Assembly: GCA_031254155.1 (NCBI GenBank)
Contig: JAIRVA010000342.1
Span: 1-11,930, forward strand
DNA: 11,930 nucleotides
Reading direction: 5' to 3'
Source: Propionibacteriaceae bacterium
Lineage (GTDB): Bacteria; Actinomycetota; Actinomycetes; Propionibacteriales; Propionibacteriaceae
A model generated the notes under the pieces. It did not search any database. It saw only the letters and a list, made by a program, of their open reading frames with translations, and was not told the origin of the DNA. Below, piece by piece: positions 1-6,221 of the stretch; the stretch's first letter is position 1, and every line of letters starts with the position of its first letter. The position numbers and the translations under genes are program-made.

Positions 1-45
1 CGTCGTACCGACGTCGATGCCGACCGACAAGAGTACGTCCCTCAT
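1..45 (-). CDS. eutA: EutA, ethanolamine ammonia-lyase reactivating factor (5' end only)
   Basis: Only the first 15 codons are in the window; the gene runs off the left edge. The visible residues, MRDVLLSVGIDVGTT, match the EutA N-terminus, where LLSVGIDxGTT is the first phosphate-binding loop of the actin/Hsp70-type ATPase fold. EutA family proteins use ATP to expel inactivated cobalamin from ethanolamine ammonia-lyase so that fresh adenosylcobalamin can enter. The ATG overlaps the eutP stop codon as ATGA (42-45), so translation is probably coupled. Position directly after eutP and in the same operon as eutBC supports the call. Another ASKHA-family ATPase is formally possible because so little is visible, but the context makes EutA by far the likeliest. 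Confidence 0.85.
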   Translation of the reverse strand, partial: MRDVLLSVGIDVGTT

Positions 46-479
46 GACGCCACCTCCAGGAACTGCCCCAGGGTGGCCATCCCGGCTCCCGAGACCGCCG
101 AGATCTCGAACACGGGGTCGGCGCCCGCCCGGACGAGGGCCTCGCGAGCATGCTCGACCTCACCGGGGTCGGCGGCCAGGTCGGTCTTGGACACGATCCC
201 GAACACCGGCTTGGCGAACGTGGTGGCGAAAGCGGGGGGCAGCCAGCTCACCCCGGACCCGACGGCCTGGACGAGCCCGATCAGCTCAGCGTCGGCGGCG
301 GTCACGATGAGAGCCCGGTAGAGGGAGCGGCGCTCGAGGTACTCGCCGGGGGTGTCGATGAACCGCAGGCGGCGCTCGACGGTCTGGGTCTTCGCGTACC
401 GCATCTCCTCACCCAGGAGGGCCTGGATCAGGGTCGTCTTGCCGGAACCGCTCATCCCCATCAGGATTGTGTCTTTCAT
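42..479 (-). CDS. eutP: EutP/PduV family P-loop GTPase-like protein
   Basis: This 145-residue protein matches the EutP/PduV family in length and layout. A Walker A/G1 loop (GMSGSGKT, residues 8-15) is followed by KTQTVE (30-35), which lies where the family has KTQAVE. Then come a G3 motif DTPGE (42-46), a G4-like SKTD (97-100) and a G5-like SAVSG (127-131). The family is associated with microcompartments; PduV has been linked to their movement in the cell, and acetate kinase activity has been proposed for some EutP proteins, so the exact role is open. The ATG at 477-479 follows a GGGG run at a suitable distance. The gene starts 21 bases after eutS ends and overlaps eutA by 4 bases. Confidence 0.92.
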   Translation of the reverse strand: MKDTILMGMSGSGKTTLIQALLGEEMRYAKTQTVERRLRFIDTPGEYLERRSLYRALIVTAADAELIGLVQAVGSGVSWLPPAFATTFAKPVFGIVSKTDLAADPGEVEHAREALVRAGADPVFEISAVSGAGMATLGQFLEVAS

Positions 480-500
480 CAGCGCCCCATCTCAGTTGGT

Positions 501-875
501 CTAGGACCGGGTGATCTCGGCGGGAGTGAACCCCATCCGCTCGGCCAGCAGGGCCAGGACGGCGTGCAGCGCCGAGTCCACGGCCTGGACATCGCCGGTG
601 ATCAGCAGCGCCCCGGAGAAGCGGTCGACGAAGCCGATCTCGACCATGGCCGACTTCGTTGCCACGTCGGCCGCGATGATCGCCGCCTCGGCGGGCGTGA
701 TCGTCAGGATACCGATCGCGTTCGCCCGCTCCGGGGCGGGGAGCCCCAGTTTGACCGTCAGATTGCCCACGGGGTTCGCGATCAGGTGCGCGAGGGTGAC
801 CTGCTTGCCGGGGACGAACTCCTGGATGATGCGTTGTTTGCCCGGCTCGCCGGCGGCCGGGAAATCGGCGCTCAC
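501..875 (-). CDS. eutS: EutS, BMC-domain hexameric shell protein
   Basis: The 124-residue product carries the EutS signature RIIQEFVPGKQVTLAHLIA (residues 15-33) and the core IGFVDRFSGALLITGDV. EutS is a circularly permuted single-BMC shell protein that forms bent hexamers, thought to shape edges of the shell. The start is GTG at 873-875, overlapping the eutQ stop as GTGA (872-875). No later in-frame ATG lies before the conserved core, so this start is needed. It adds about 11 residues (SADFPAAGEPG) ahead of the point where enterobacterial EutS begins, making the protein longer than the usual 110 or so. No strong Shine-Dalgarno site is visible, so reinitiation after eutQ is likely. Confidence 0.94.
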   Translation of the reverse strand: MSADFPAAGEPGKQRIIQEFVPGKQVTLAHLIANPVGNLTVKLGLPAPERANAIGILTITPAEAAIIAADVATKSAMVEIGFVDRFSGALLITGDVQAVDSALHAVLALLAERMGFTPAEITRS

Positions 876-1321
876 TGCTCGAACCAGTTGGCCGGGTACA
901 CGACGTACAGGAACCGGACCTTGCCCGGCGCGGAGAATCGCAGCTTCGTGTTCTTCGGGATGTAGAGGATCTGGCCCGCGCTCGCGCGGACCGGGCGGCC
1001 GTCCATGACCAGCTCAAGGACACCGTCGATCACGTAGTCGATCTCGTCGTACGCGAGCGTCCACTCGAAGCTCGTGGAATCCATTTCCATGATGCCGCAC
1101 CCGAGCCGGGGGCTCTCCGTCGTGTCCATCACGTCGATCAGGCGGACGCTGCCGGGCGGGGATTCGATGGGGAACGGGAACGGTTCGGTGGCGATCTTGG
1201 CCGGGTCGATGGCGATCACGCCGGAAGGATCCTTCTTCCGGGGCGCCTCGCTGGTGGCACCGGTGTACTCACTGATGACCTCGCGGATGATGCGGGCCAG
1301 GGTTTCCTCGTTAAGTTCCAT
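872..1321 (-). CDS. eutQ: EutQ, cupin-domain protein, short form
   Basis: The 149-residue protein ends in a cupin barrel typical of EutQ: FEWTLAYDEIDYVIDG, then GQILYIPKNT and FLYVVYPANWFEQ, matching the WTLNYDEIDMVLEG and FLYVAWPANW blocks of the enterobacterial protein. EutQ is needed for ethanolamine use under anaerobic conditions and has been reported to have acetate kinase activity in Salmonella; I cannot tell if this short form does. Enterobacterial EutQ is about 233 residues. The roughly 80-residue N-terminal part is missing and replaced by an amphipathic helix (EETLARIIREVISEY, 5-19) and a Pro-rich linker. I chose the ATG at 1319-1321 because GAGAG lies just upstream and the helix begins there; a longer reading frame upstream has low-complexity, non-conserved sequence and overlaps eutN. 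It starts 16 bases after eutN. Confidence 0.92.
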   Translation of the reverse strand: MELNEETLARIIREVISEYTGATSEAPRKKDPSGVIAIDPAKIATEPFPFPIESPPGSVRLIDVMDTTESPRLGCGIMEMDSTSFEWTLAYDEIDYVIDGVLELVMDGRPVRASAGQILYIPKNTKLRFSAPGKVRFLYVVYPANWFEQ

Positions 1322-1337
1322 TGTCTTCTCTCTTTGC

Positions 1338-1634
1338 TCAGTCCGGGGTCCCGGAGGGTACGAATCCGTCGACGAGGTCGACCTCGTCGACCACTCCGAC
1401 GATGACATGATCGATGGGCAGCGCCCCGGAGCCGATGCTGATGCGGGCCGAGCTGCCCGACACCACCAACACCGTCTCGCCCACGCCAGCCCCGATCTGG
1501 TCGACGGCGACGACGGGGTACGCCCGGGCGCGCCCGCGGTACTCGATGGGGTCGACGACCATCAACTTGCAGCCGTTCAGCCCGTCCATTTTGCGGGTGG
1601 CCCACACGTTGCCGATAACCTTGCCGATCAGCAT
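1338..1634 (-). CDS. eutN: EutN/CcmL family vertex pentamer
   Basis: The 98-residue protein matches the BMC-P (EutN/CcmL) family along its length. It starts MLIGKVIGNVWATRK, continues GCKLMVVDPI, AVDQIGAGVGETVLVVSGSSAR and IGSGALPIDHVIVGVVDEVDL, all typical family blocks. Members form pentamers that cap the vertices of the polyhedral shell. GGAGG at 1641-1645 stands 6 bases before the ATG, and the first 7 bases overlap the end of eutJ, so the two are likely co-translated. The C-terminal VDEVDLVD stretch is encoded by a perfect 24-bp palindrome (1368-1391), listed separately. Downstream eutQ follows after 16 bases. Confidence 0.96.
   Translation of the reverse strand: MLIGKVIGNVWATRKMDGLNGCKLMVVDPIEYRGRARAYPVVAVDQIGAGVGETVLVVSGSSARISIGSGALPIDHVIVGVVDEVDLVDGFVPSGTPD
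1368..1391. repeat. 24-bp perfect palindrome inside eutN
   Basis: Twelve bases (GTCGACGAGGTC) are followed immediately by their exact reverse complement. The stretch encodes VDEVDLVD near the EutN C-terminus and ends about 30 bases before the stop codon. As RNA it could form a 10-bp stem with a 4-base loop. Alternating GTC and GAC codons, each the reverse complement of the other, make such a palindrome easier to reach by chance. Confidence 0.6.
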
Positions 1635-2518
1635 GACTTACCTCCATCAATCGCGACGTTCATGGCGATACCGAGCGGTGTCACCATCATGGGGTGAGGC
1701 GGTTTGTGGACGGGTACGCCGAGGCGGTCGGCGAAGACAGCCTCGATCCCGTCCAGCCCGGCGGTGCCTCCGGCCAGCCAGACTTCGCCCACCGACCGAT
1801 TCCCGAGATGGTTCGCGACGATTGTCGCCATCTTCTCGGCCACCGGCCGGACGGCCTGTTTCACTTCATCGCGGTGGGCGGGGTCGACCTTGAACCGCTC
1901 GGCTTCCTCGAACGTCAGGGCAAAACGTCCCATCAGGACGAGATTCATGTGCGTACCCCCGGTCGCCTCGTCCGCCGTGTAGACGACCTGCGAGTCCTCG
2001 AAGACCGTGAGCCCGGTCGTACCGCCGCCGATGTCGACGACGACACCGTTGACCACGCCGAGGACGGCGTTGGCGGCGGTCGGCTCGTCGAGCACCGCTG
2101 TCACCTCCAGCCCGGCGGCCTCCGCGACGTGGCGGTGCGTCGAGGAGTTGCCCCCCGAGGTACCCGGCGGGACGGCGATCGCCGCGAACTCCACCGGCGT
2201 GCCCAACCGCTTGCGGATCTTGTCCGCGAGCCGCTTCACGATCTGGATCGCGCCGAAATAGTCAACGACGAGCCCGTCACGCGCGATCTGGCATTCCTGC
2301 ATCTCACACGCGACGGGCCGGTTGTCCGCCGTCAGGGCAACCAGGATGACCGATGCCGTCCCGAGGTCCACGCCGAGCTTGACCGGCGTGCCCAGGGCGA
2401 TCTTCTTCGTCCGGTGGAGGGCCGCCACGGTGCGATCCAATCGGCGAATCGTCTCGTTCGCTAGTGGTGATGAGTGTAAGTTCACCGCCAACGAATTACT
2501 GCTCATGACCGCTCGCAT
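1628..2518 (-). CDS. eutJ: EutJ, Hsp70-like actin-fold ATPase
   Basis: The 296-residue product has the nucleotide-binding motifs of the Hsp70/actin fold in order: phosphate-1 GVDLGTASV (residues 49-57), a central DEPTAAN (144-150), phosphate-2 VDIGGGTTGL (161-170) and an adenosine motif AGGTAGLDG (249-257). Family EutJ proteins lack the Hsp70 substrate-binding domain, as here. A chaperone role in enzyme or shell assembly is commonly suggested but not firmly shown. It is slightly longer than the enterobacterial protein (about 278), with the extra length in a leader of about 40 residues before the core. The ATG at 2516-2518 has AGGAAGG a few bases upstream; a second ATG four codons on is less well placed. 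It follows the eutK-like gene by 14 bases and overlaps eutN by 7. Confidence 0.93.
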   Translation of the reverse strand: MRAVMSSNSLAVNLHSSPLANETIRRLDRTVAALHRTKKIALGTPVKLGVDLGTASVILVALTADNRPVACEMQECQIARDGLVVDYFGAIQIVKRLADKIRKRLGTPVEFAAIAVPPGTSGGNSSTHRHVAEAAGLEVTAVLDEPTAANAVLGVVNGVVVDIGGGTTGLTVFEDSQVVYTADEATGGTHMNLVLMGRFALTFEEAERFKVDPAHRDEVKQAVRPVAEKMATIVANHLGNRSVGEVWLAGGTAGLDGIEAVFADRLGVPVHKPPHPMMVTPLGIAMNVAIDGGKSC

Positions 2519-2532
2519 CGTGCCCTTCCTGG

Positions 2533-3114
2533 TCAGCTCGTGTACAACCGGGCGAGCCCGGCGATCAGTTCTTCCTTGTGGGCCGACCGGATGGCCGGCT
2601 TGGTGAGCCCGAGCCCCGGTTCCTGCCGCGCCAGCGACCGGAGTTCCTGGACCGTGAGCGTCGTCAGTTCCTCGACCGGGACGCGGATCACCGTGGCGGG
2701 TTCGACCGCCTCGATGGGTTCCGGCTCCGCCTCGGCGTCCGGTTCCACCGCGGGCTCCGACACCAGTTCCGGCGTGAGCTCGGGCAGAGCGGGTTCCGGG
2801 TCCGGCTCGGGTGGCACCACCGGTCCGACCGGGTCCGGCCCGGCTGCCGGGCCGGCCAGCATCAGACCCACCTCGTCCGCCGGGCGCGGAATGACGTGCG
2901 TACTGATCAACTGGCCGACACGGGCTGCCGCGGCGCCACCCGCGTCCACGGCAGCCTTGACGGCTCCGACATCGCCCGTCACGATGACCGTGACAAGCCC
3001 GCCGCCGACGTGCTCCTTGACCACAAGGCCGACCTGGGCCGCCTTCAGCATGGCATCAGCTGCCTCCACTGAGGCGACGAGGCCCCTGGTCTCCACCATT
3101 CCGATGGCCTGCAT
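2533..3114 (-). CDS. eutK: EutK-like BMC shell protein with acidic linker and C-terminal SAP/Rho-N-like domain
   Basis: The first 87 of 193 residues are a canonical single BMC domain (MQAIGMVETRGLVASVEAAD, KEHVGGGLVTV, GDVGAVKAAVDAG, HVIPRP), closely similar to the eutM fragment at the right edge. Residues 88-142 form a Pro/Glu/Ala-rich linker dominated by PEPDPEP-like runs. The last 50 residues (143-193) contain LTVQELRSLAR and KEELIAGLARLY, two helices in the pattern of SAP or Rho N-terminal nucleic-acid-binding domains. Enterobacterial EutK also joins a BMC domain to a C-terminal helical domain proposed to bind nucleic acid, but that tail looks different, so this is EutK by architecture rather than clear orthology. 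The ATG at 3112-3114 begins the BMC domain exactly; upstream in-frame sequence belongs to eutL in another frame. It starts 13 bases after eutL. Confidence 0.85.
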   Translation of the reverse strand: MQAIGMVETRGLVASVEAADAMLKAAQVGLVVKEHVGGGLVTVIVTGDVGAVKAAVDAGGAAAARVGQLISTHVIPRPADEVGLMLAGPAAGPDPVGPVVPPEPDPEPALPELTPELVSEPAVEPDAEAEPEPIEAVEPATVIRVPVEELTTLTVQELRSLARQEPGLGLTKPAIRSAHKEELIAGLARLYTS

Positions 3115-3127
3115 GGCAGAAGGCCTG

Positions 3128-3781
3128 TCAGTAGTCGGTCGGGTGGGCGGCCACGGACTTGACAGCCTCGGCGAAGGCGAAGCAGGCCGCCCGGCAGGCG
3201 CTCTGCTCACCGGTCAGCAAGGCGCCGCCGAAGTTGGTCTCGCTGGGCGGGCCGTAGAAGACACCCATCTTCACGTCGGCCGCCTTGAGAGCGGCGTCGA
3301 CGCCGTAGATGGCTTCCTCCGGCGGTGCGATCAGGTAGGCGATGGCCGTACCCTCCGGCACCCCGGCCCCCTCGGACAGGTACGAGCCGCTGCGCGAGAT
3401 CGTGTACGCGTAGTAGCAGATACTGTCGTCCTCGTTGGCCGAGAAGAACCACGCGTCGTTCTCGATCACATCGTTGATCGCGTCCAGGCCGGCCCGCACC
3501 TCGGCGGGGTTGGGCCCGGAGATCATCCCGATGATCTCGCCGGCGAGTTTGGTGTTGGCGTTCGCGGCCCCCCCGTAGAAGGACTTCGCGTACACCACCT
3601 TGACATCTGCCTTCTTGGTCGCTTCATCAAGCGCCGTGTAGGCGACATCGTCGATGTCCGCGGTGAACAAACCGAGCGCATAGTGCTCGGCGGGCATCTC
3701 AAGAGCGGCCTTGAGTTCCGCGCTCACCCGCGGGATTATCTTCATGCTCAGTACGGTGCATTTGAGCGGATCATTAATCAT
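3128..3781 (-). CDS. eutL: EutL, tandem-BMC trimeric shell protein
   Basis: The 217-residue product matches EutL from end to end: LGLFTADIDDVAYTALDEATKKA, VVYAKSFYGGAAN, GPNPAEVRAGLDAI, SRSGSYLS, YLIAPPEEAIYGVDAALKAADV and PPSETNFGGALLTGEQSAC. EutL has two permuted BMC repeats and forms pseudohexameric trimers with a gated central pore proposed to pass larger molecules. I chose the ATG at 3779-3781: AAAAGG (3792-3797) is 10 bases upstream, and the length then equals that of enterobacterial EutL (about 219). An in-frame ATG nine codons earlier, at 3808, would place that site inside the gene. The gene follows a 175-base spacer with several inverted repeats, the longest junction in the window. 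Confidence 0.96.
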   Translation of the reverse strand: MINDPLKCTVLSMKIIPRVSAELKAALEMPAEHYALGLFTADIDDVAYTALDEATKKADVKVVYAKSFYGGAANANTKLAGEIIGMISGPNPAEVRAGLDAINDVIENDAWFFSANEDDSICYYAYTISRSGSYLSEGAGVPEGTAIAYLIAPPEEAIYGVDAALKAADVKMGVFYGPPSETNFGGALLTGEQSACRAACFAFAEAVKSVAAHPTDY

Positions 3782-3851
3782 GAGCAGACAACCTTTTCGT
3801 TCTAACATGTTCTGTTGGCTAACGCGCGGACTGCGACGTCACCGTTGTTGC

Positions 3852-3872
3852 GGGTGGGTTTGACGCCCACCC
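3852..3872 (-). promoter_or_regulatory. Third hairpin in the eutC-eutL spacer
   Basis: Arms GGGTGGG and CCCACCC pair perfectly over 7 bp around a 7-base loop (CGTCAAA on the minus strand). The loop does not show the six-base A-N-N-G-N-N pattern of ANTAR-recognised hairpins, and no U-tract follows. It lies about 70 bases before eutL. Confidence 0.4.
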
Positions 3873-3881
3873 CTGTGCCGA

Positions 3882-3899
3882 GAGCAGGCTAGCCTGCTC
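3882..3899. repeat. 18-bp perfect palindrome in the eutC-eutL spacer
   Basis: GAGCAGGCTAGCCTGCTC reads the same on both strands. As RNA it would give a 7-bp stem with a CUAG loop; as DNA it is a perfect dyad of a size that a dimeric regulator could bind. No second copy is present in the window. Confidence 0.5.
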
Positions 3900-3920
3900 A
3901 CCTTCCCGGTGGCCCGGGTT

Positions 3921-3947
3921 GGGTGGCCCAGGAAACCCAGGCCACCC
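3921..3947 (-). promoter_or_regulatory. Strong hairpin behind eutC
   Basis: Arms GGGTGGCC and GGCCACCC pair perfectly over 8 bp. On the minus-strand RNA the stem can continue through two G-U wobbles and two G-C pairs to a UUU loop, about 12 bp in all. It begins roughly 10 bases after the eutC stop codon. No U-tract follows, so it is not a textbook intrinsic terminator; a 3'-end stabiliser, processing site or partial attenuator fits better. Confidence 0.5.
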
Positions 3948-3956
3948 GCTACCCAC

Positions 3957-4808
3957 TTACAGCTTGAGGTCCATACCACTGGCTTTGGCCGAGAGCATCT
4001 TCTGCGCGATGTCCGCGATGTACGCTCCGGCCTCCGCTGGCGGCGTGCCCTGGCGGTAGATGTTCGACACGACGGTCCGGATGTTCTCGGGCGCGCCCGG
4101 GTACCCCTTGTACGTCATGTAGCAGCTCAGCGACTCGTTGGTCACCAGACCGGGCCGCTCGCCGAGCAGGATCAGTGTCACCTCGGGGGCGAGGAGACCA
4201 CTGACCGCGTCCATGACACGCACCCGCCCGTACTTCACGAACAGGTTCGTGCCGGTGCCGAGGCCGTGCCGCTTGAGGCCCTGCGTGAGGGCCGGGAAGA
4301 GGTCGGGCAGGTTGGACTCCACCGCGGTGGAGCTGAGCCCGTCCGACACGATGATCTGGACCTGGGCGCCCCGGGGGCAGCGGTCCTTGAGCAGCTGCTG
4401 CGTTTCCGGGGTGAACTCCGCCCCGAGGGCGGGATCCATCAGGTAGGCCGCCTTGTCGGGGGCCGCGCTCTGGACACTCAGCAACCCCAGCTTGGCCGGC
4501 AGATCCTCAGACACGTCGTTGAAGACGGCGTCCATGGCGGCGGCGTGGTCAGCCCGGAACCGGAGCAGCGACGCGCACGTCGGCCGGGGGCCGGCCCGCC
4601 ACTCACCGATCCGGGCGGGCGTCGCCCGGACCATTTCCTGCAGGGCGGCGAGATTGGCCGGATGGGGTACGGCGATCAGCTGCTCGGGAGTGAGCGGCGT
4701 CTCGGCGGCCACCGGGCCGGCTGCCGGGGTGGCCGGCGTGGCCGGTCCCGCCAACTCGCCCAGGATCTGGCTCACCATCGCCTTGATATCGGTTTCACTG
4801 TAGCTCAT
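3957..4808 (-). CDS. eutC: EutC, ethanolamine ammonia-lyase small subunit
   Basis: The 283-residue protein carries the conserved EutC blocks RIGEWRAGPRP, LLRFRADHAAAMDAVF, VSDGLSSTAVESN and LGERPGLVTNESLSCYMTY. With EutB it forms the adenosylcobalamin-dependent lyase that converts ethanolamine to acetaldehyde and ammonia. The first 18 residues (SETDIKAMVSQILGELAG) form an amphipathic helix followed by a Pro/Ala-rich linker, as expected of the tail that sends EutC into the compartment. I chose the ATG at 4806-4808: AAGGG (4818-4822) stands 9 bases upstream. A GTG three codons earlier (4815-4817) overlaps the eutB stop as GTGA but would touch that site directly. It starts 5 bases after eutB ends. 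Confidence 0.96.
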   Translation of the reverse strand: MSYSETDIKAMVSQILGELAGPATPATPAAGPVAAETPLTPEQLIAVPHPANLAALQEMVRATPARIGEWRAGPRPTCASLLRFRADHAAAMDAVFNDVSEDLPAKLGLLSVQSAAPDKAAYLMDPALGAEFTPETQQLLKDRCPRGAQVQIIVSDGLSSTAVESNLPDLFPALTQGLKRHGLGTGTNLFVKYGRVRVMDAVSGLLAPEVTLILLGERPGLVTNESLSCYMTYKGYPGAPENIRTVVSNIYRQGTPPAEAGAYIADIAQKMLSAKASGMDLKL

Positions 4809-4813
4809 TCCAC

Positions 4814-6187
4814 TCACCCTTTCGCGAAGATCGAAGCGTCGCCCGCCCGGGCAGTCATCCGGCCAGAGCTATCGAGGATGCCCCACTCCTGAGCCCATTC
4901 GAAGAACTCTTTGGCCGGGGTGAGCCCCAGCAACTCCCGCAACGTCATGTCGTCGTGGTAGCTGGTGTCCTGGTAGCTGAGCATGACGTCGTCGCCGCCG
5001 GGCACGCCCATGTAGTAGTTCGCACCCGCCATCGCGAGCAGCATCGTGGCGATCTCCTGATCGTTCTGGTCGATGCCCGTGTGGTTGGTGTAGCAGGGGG
5101 CCATCCCCATCGGCAGGCCGGTCAGCTTGCCCATGAAGTGATCTTCCAGGTTGGCGCGGATCATCTGCCGCCCGTCGAAGATCGTCTCCGGGCCGATGAA
5201 GCCCGACACGTTGTTGACCATGAACGGCTGGTACCGCTTGGCGTAGCCGTACGTCCGGGCCTCAAGCGTCATCTCGTCGACACCGTGGTCGGCGCCGATC
5301 GACACCTCTGAACCCTGGCCGGTCTCGAAGTACATCAGGTTGGGCCCGGCGCAGAGGCCGTGCTTCTTGATGACCTCCCACGCCTCGTCGAGCAGCTCGG
5401 TCGTGACCCCGAAGTCGGTGTTCGCGTCCTGCGTACCCGCGACGGACTGGAAGAACATCGACGAGGGCGCGCCCTTCAGCACGGCCTCCATCTGCGTCGA
5501 CACGTGGGCCAGGCAGCAGATGTGGGTCGGTACCTTGAGGTCTTCCATCACGTCGTACAGCGTGGTGAGCACCCGGGTGCAGTTGGCCACGGTGTCTTCG
5601 ACCGGGTTCACCCCGAGCACGCAGTCGCCGGAGGCGTACGACAGGCCCTCGAACATCGAGGCCCGGATCCCCGCCGGGTCGTCCTTCGGGTGGTTCGGCT
5701 GGATCCGGTACGACAGGGTACCGGGTTTGCCGATCTCGTACCGGCACTTGCCGACCACCCGCATCTTCGACGCGCCGTACACGAGGTCGGCGCTGCTCAT
5801 GAGCTTCGCGACGGCGGCGATCATCTCGGCCGTCAAGCCGCGGCGGACCGTCTCAATGTCGGTCGCCGTGGTCTCGTGGCGCAGCAGCCAATCCCGCAGT
5901 TCGCCGACGGTCCACGACTTGACCGTCTGGTAGACGGTCTCGTTGACCTGGCCCTCGATCACCCGCGACACCTCGTCCTCATCGGGAGAGATGAGCGGGT
6001 TGTCCCGGATCTCGCCCAGCGTCAACCCGGCGAGGACGATTTTGGCGGCGATTCGTTCGGAGACCGTCTTGGCGCCGATCCCGATCAGGTGGTCGCCGGA
6101 CTTCTCCTCGTTAGCTTTGCCAAAGAGCTCTTTGAGATCTTTGAACGTGTAGACATTGCCATGCAACGTCGTGCGTAATGTTGGCAT
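4814..6187 (-). CDS. eutB: EutB, ethanolamine ammonia-lyase large subunit
   Basis: The 457-residue product aligns over its full length with EutB (453 residues in E. coli). It is the TIM-barrel catalytic subunit that holds substrate and, with EutC, adenosylcobalamin. Using an offset of one from E. coli numbering, substrate-binding residues are present as Arg161 and Gln163 (RIQPN), Asn194 (GVNPV) and Glu288 (YFETGQGS). The fifth, Asp362 in E. coli (GCDCCYTNH), is Ala363 here (GMAPCYTNH), which is unexpected; see findings. The C-terminal half is otherwise well conserved (GDDVMLSYQDTSYHDD). The ATG at 6185-6187 follows GAGAG by 6 bases and gives the family N-terminus (TTLHGNVYTFKDLKE). The gene lies 34 bases after eutH, directly before eutC. 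Confidence 0.96.
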   Translation of the reverse strand: MPTLRTTLHGNVYTFKDLKELFGKANEEKSGDHLIGIGAKTVSERIAAKIVLAGLTLGEIRDNPLISPDEDEVSRVIEGQVNETVYQTVKSWTVGELRDWLLRHETTATDIETVRRGLTAEMIAAVAKLMSSADLVYGASKMRVVGKCRYEIGKPGTLSYRIQPNHPKDDPAGIRASMFEGLSYASGDCVLGVNPVEDTVANCTRVLTTLYDVMEDLKVPTHICCLAHVSTQMEAVLKGAPSSMFFQSVAGTQDANTDFGVTTELLDEAWEVIKKHGLCAGPNLMYFETGQGSEVSIGADHGVDEMTLEARTYGYAKRYQPFMVNNVSGFIGPETIFDGRQMIRANLEDHFMGKLTGLPMGMAPCYTNHTGIDQNDQEIATMLLAMAGANYYMGVPGGDDVMLSYQDTSYHDDMTLRELLGLTPAKEFFEWAQEWGILDSSGRMTARAGDASIFAKG

Positions 6188-6221
6188 CTTTCACTCTCTA
6201 TTCGATGATTGACGTGACCAA

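Larger units (their letters stand above)
3782..3956 (-). promoter_or_regulatory. eutC-eutL intercistronic spacer with three inverted repeats
   Basis: This 175-base gap is the longest gene-free stretch. It holds three inverted repeats, described in their own entries: 3921-3947, 3882-3899 and 3852-3872. Its eutL-proximal end (3782-3835) is less GC-rich than the rest. I found no convincing sigma-70 type -35/-10 pair on the minus strand, no run of T residues behind any stem, and no B12-riboswitch core. Its likely role is to adjust expression between eutBC and the shell genes through transcript processing, stability or attenuation; that is inference from position and structure only. Confidence 0.4.

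Noticed and set aside
872..1408. Longer EutQ beginning at 1408
   Set aside because: The extra 29 residues overlap eutN, are Ser/Thr-rich and unlike any EutQ N-terminus; the ATG at 1321 has a Shine-Dalgarno-like site and starts the conserved-looking helix.
2540..3805. A 421-codon open frame on the plus strand opposite eutK and eutL
   Set aside because: The product is low-complexity (Ser/Gly/Thr-rich, then Arg/Val/Gly-rich) and the minus strand encodes two clear shell proteins over the same bases.
3852..3947. ANTAR (EutV-type) dual hairpin antiterminator
   Set aside because: Tandem stems are there, but the loops are not six bases with A at position 1 and G at position 4, and no terminator U-tract follows.
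3782..3956. Cobalamin riboswitch in the eutC-eutL spacer
   Set aside because: The spacer is the right size and B12 is central to the pathway, but I cannot find the conserved B12-box core or the multi-branched layout; only simple stems are present.
3909..4892. A 327-codon open frame on the plus strand opposite eutC
   Set aside because: It has no recognisable motif and is fully covered by eutC and the end of eutB on the other strand.
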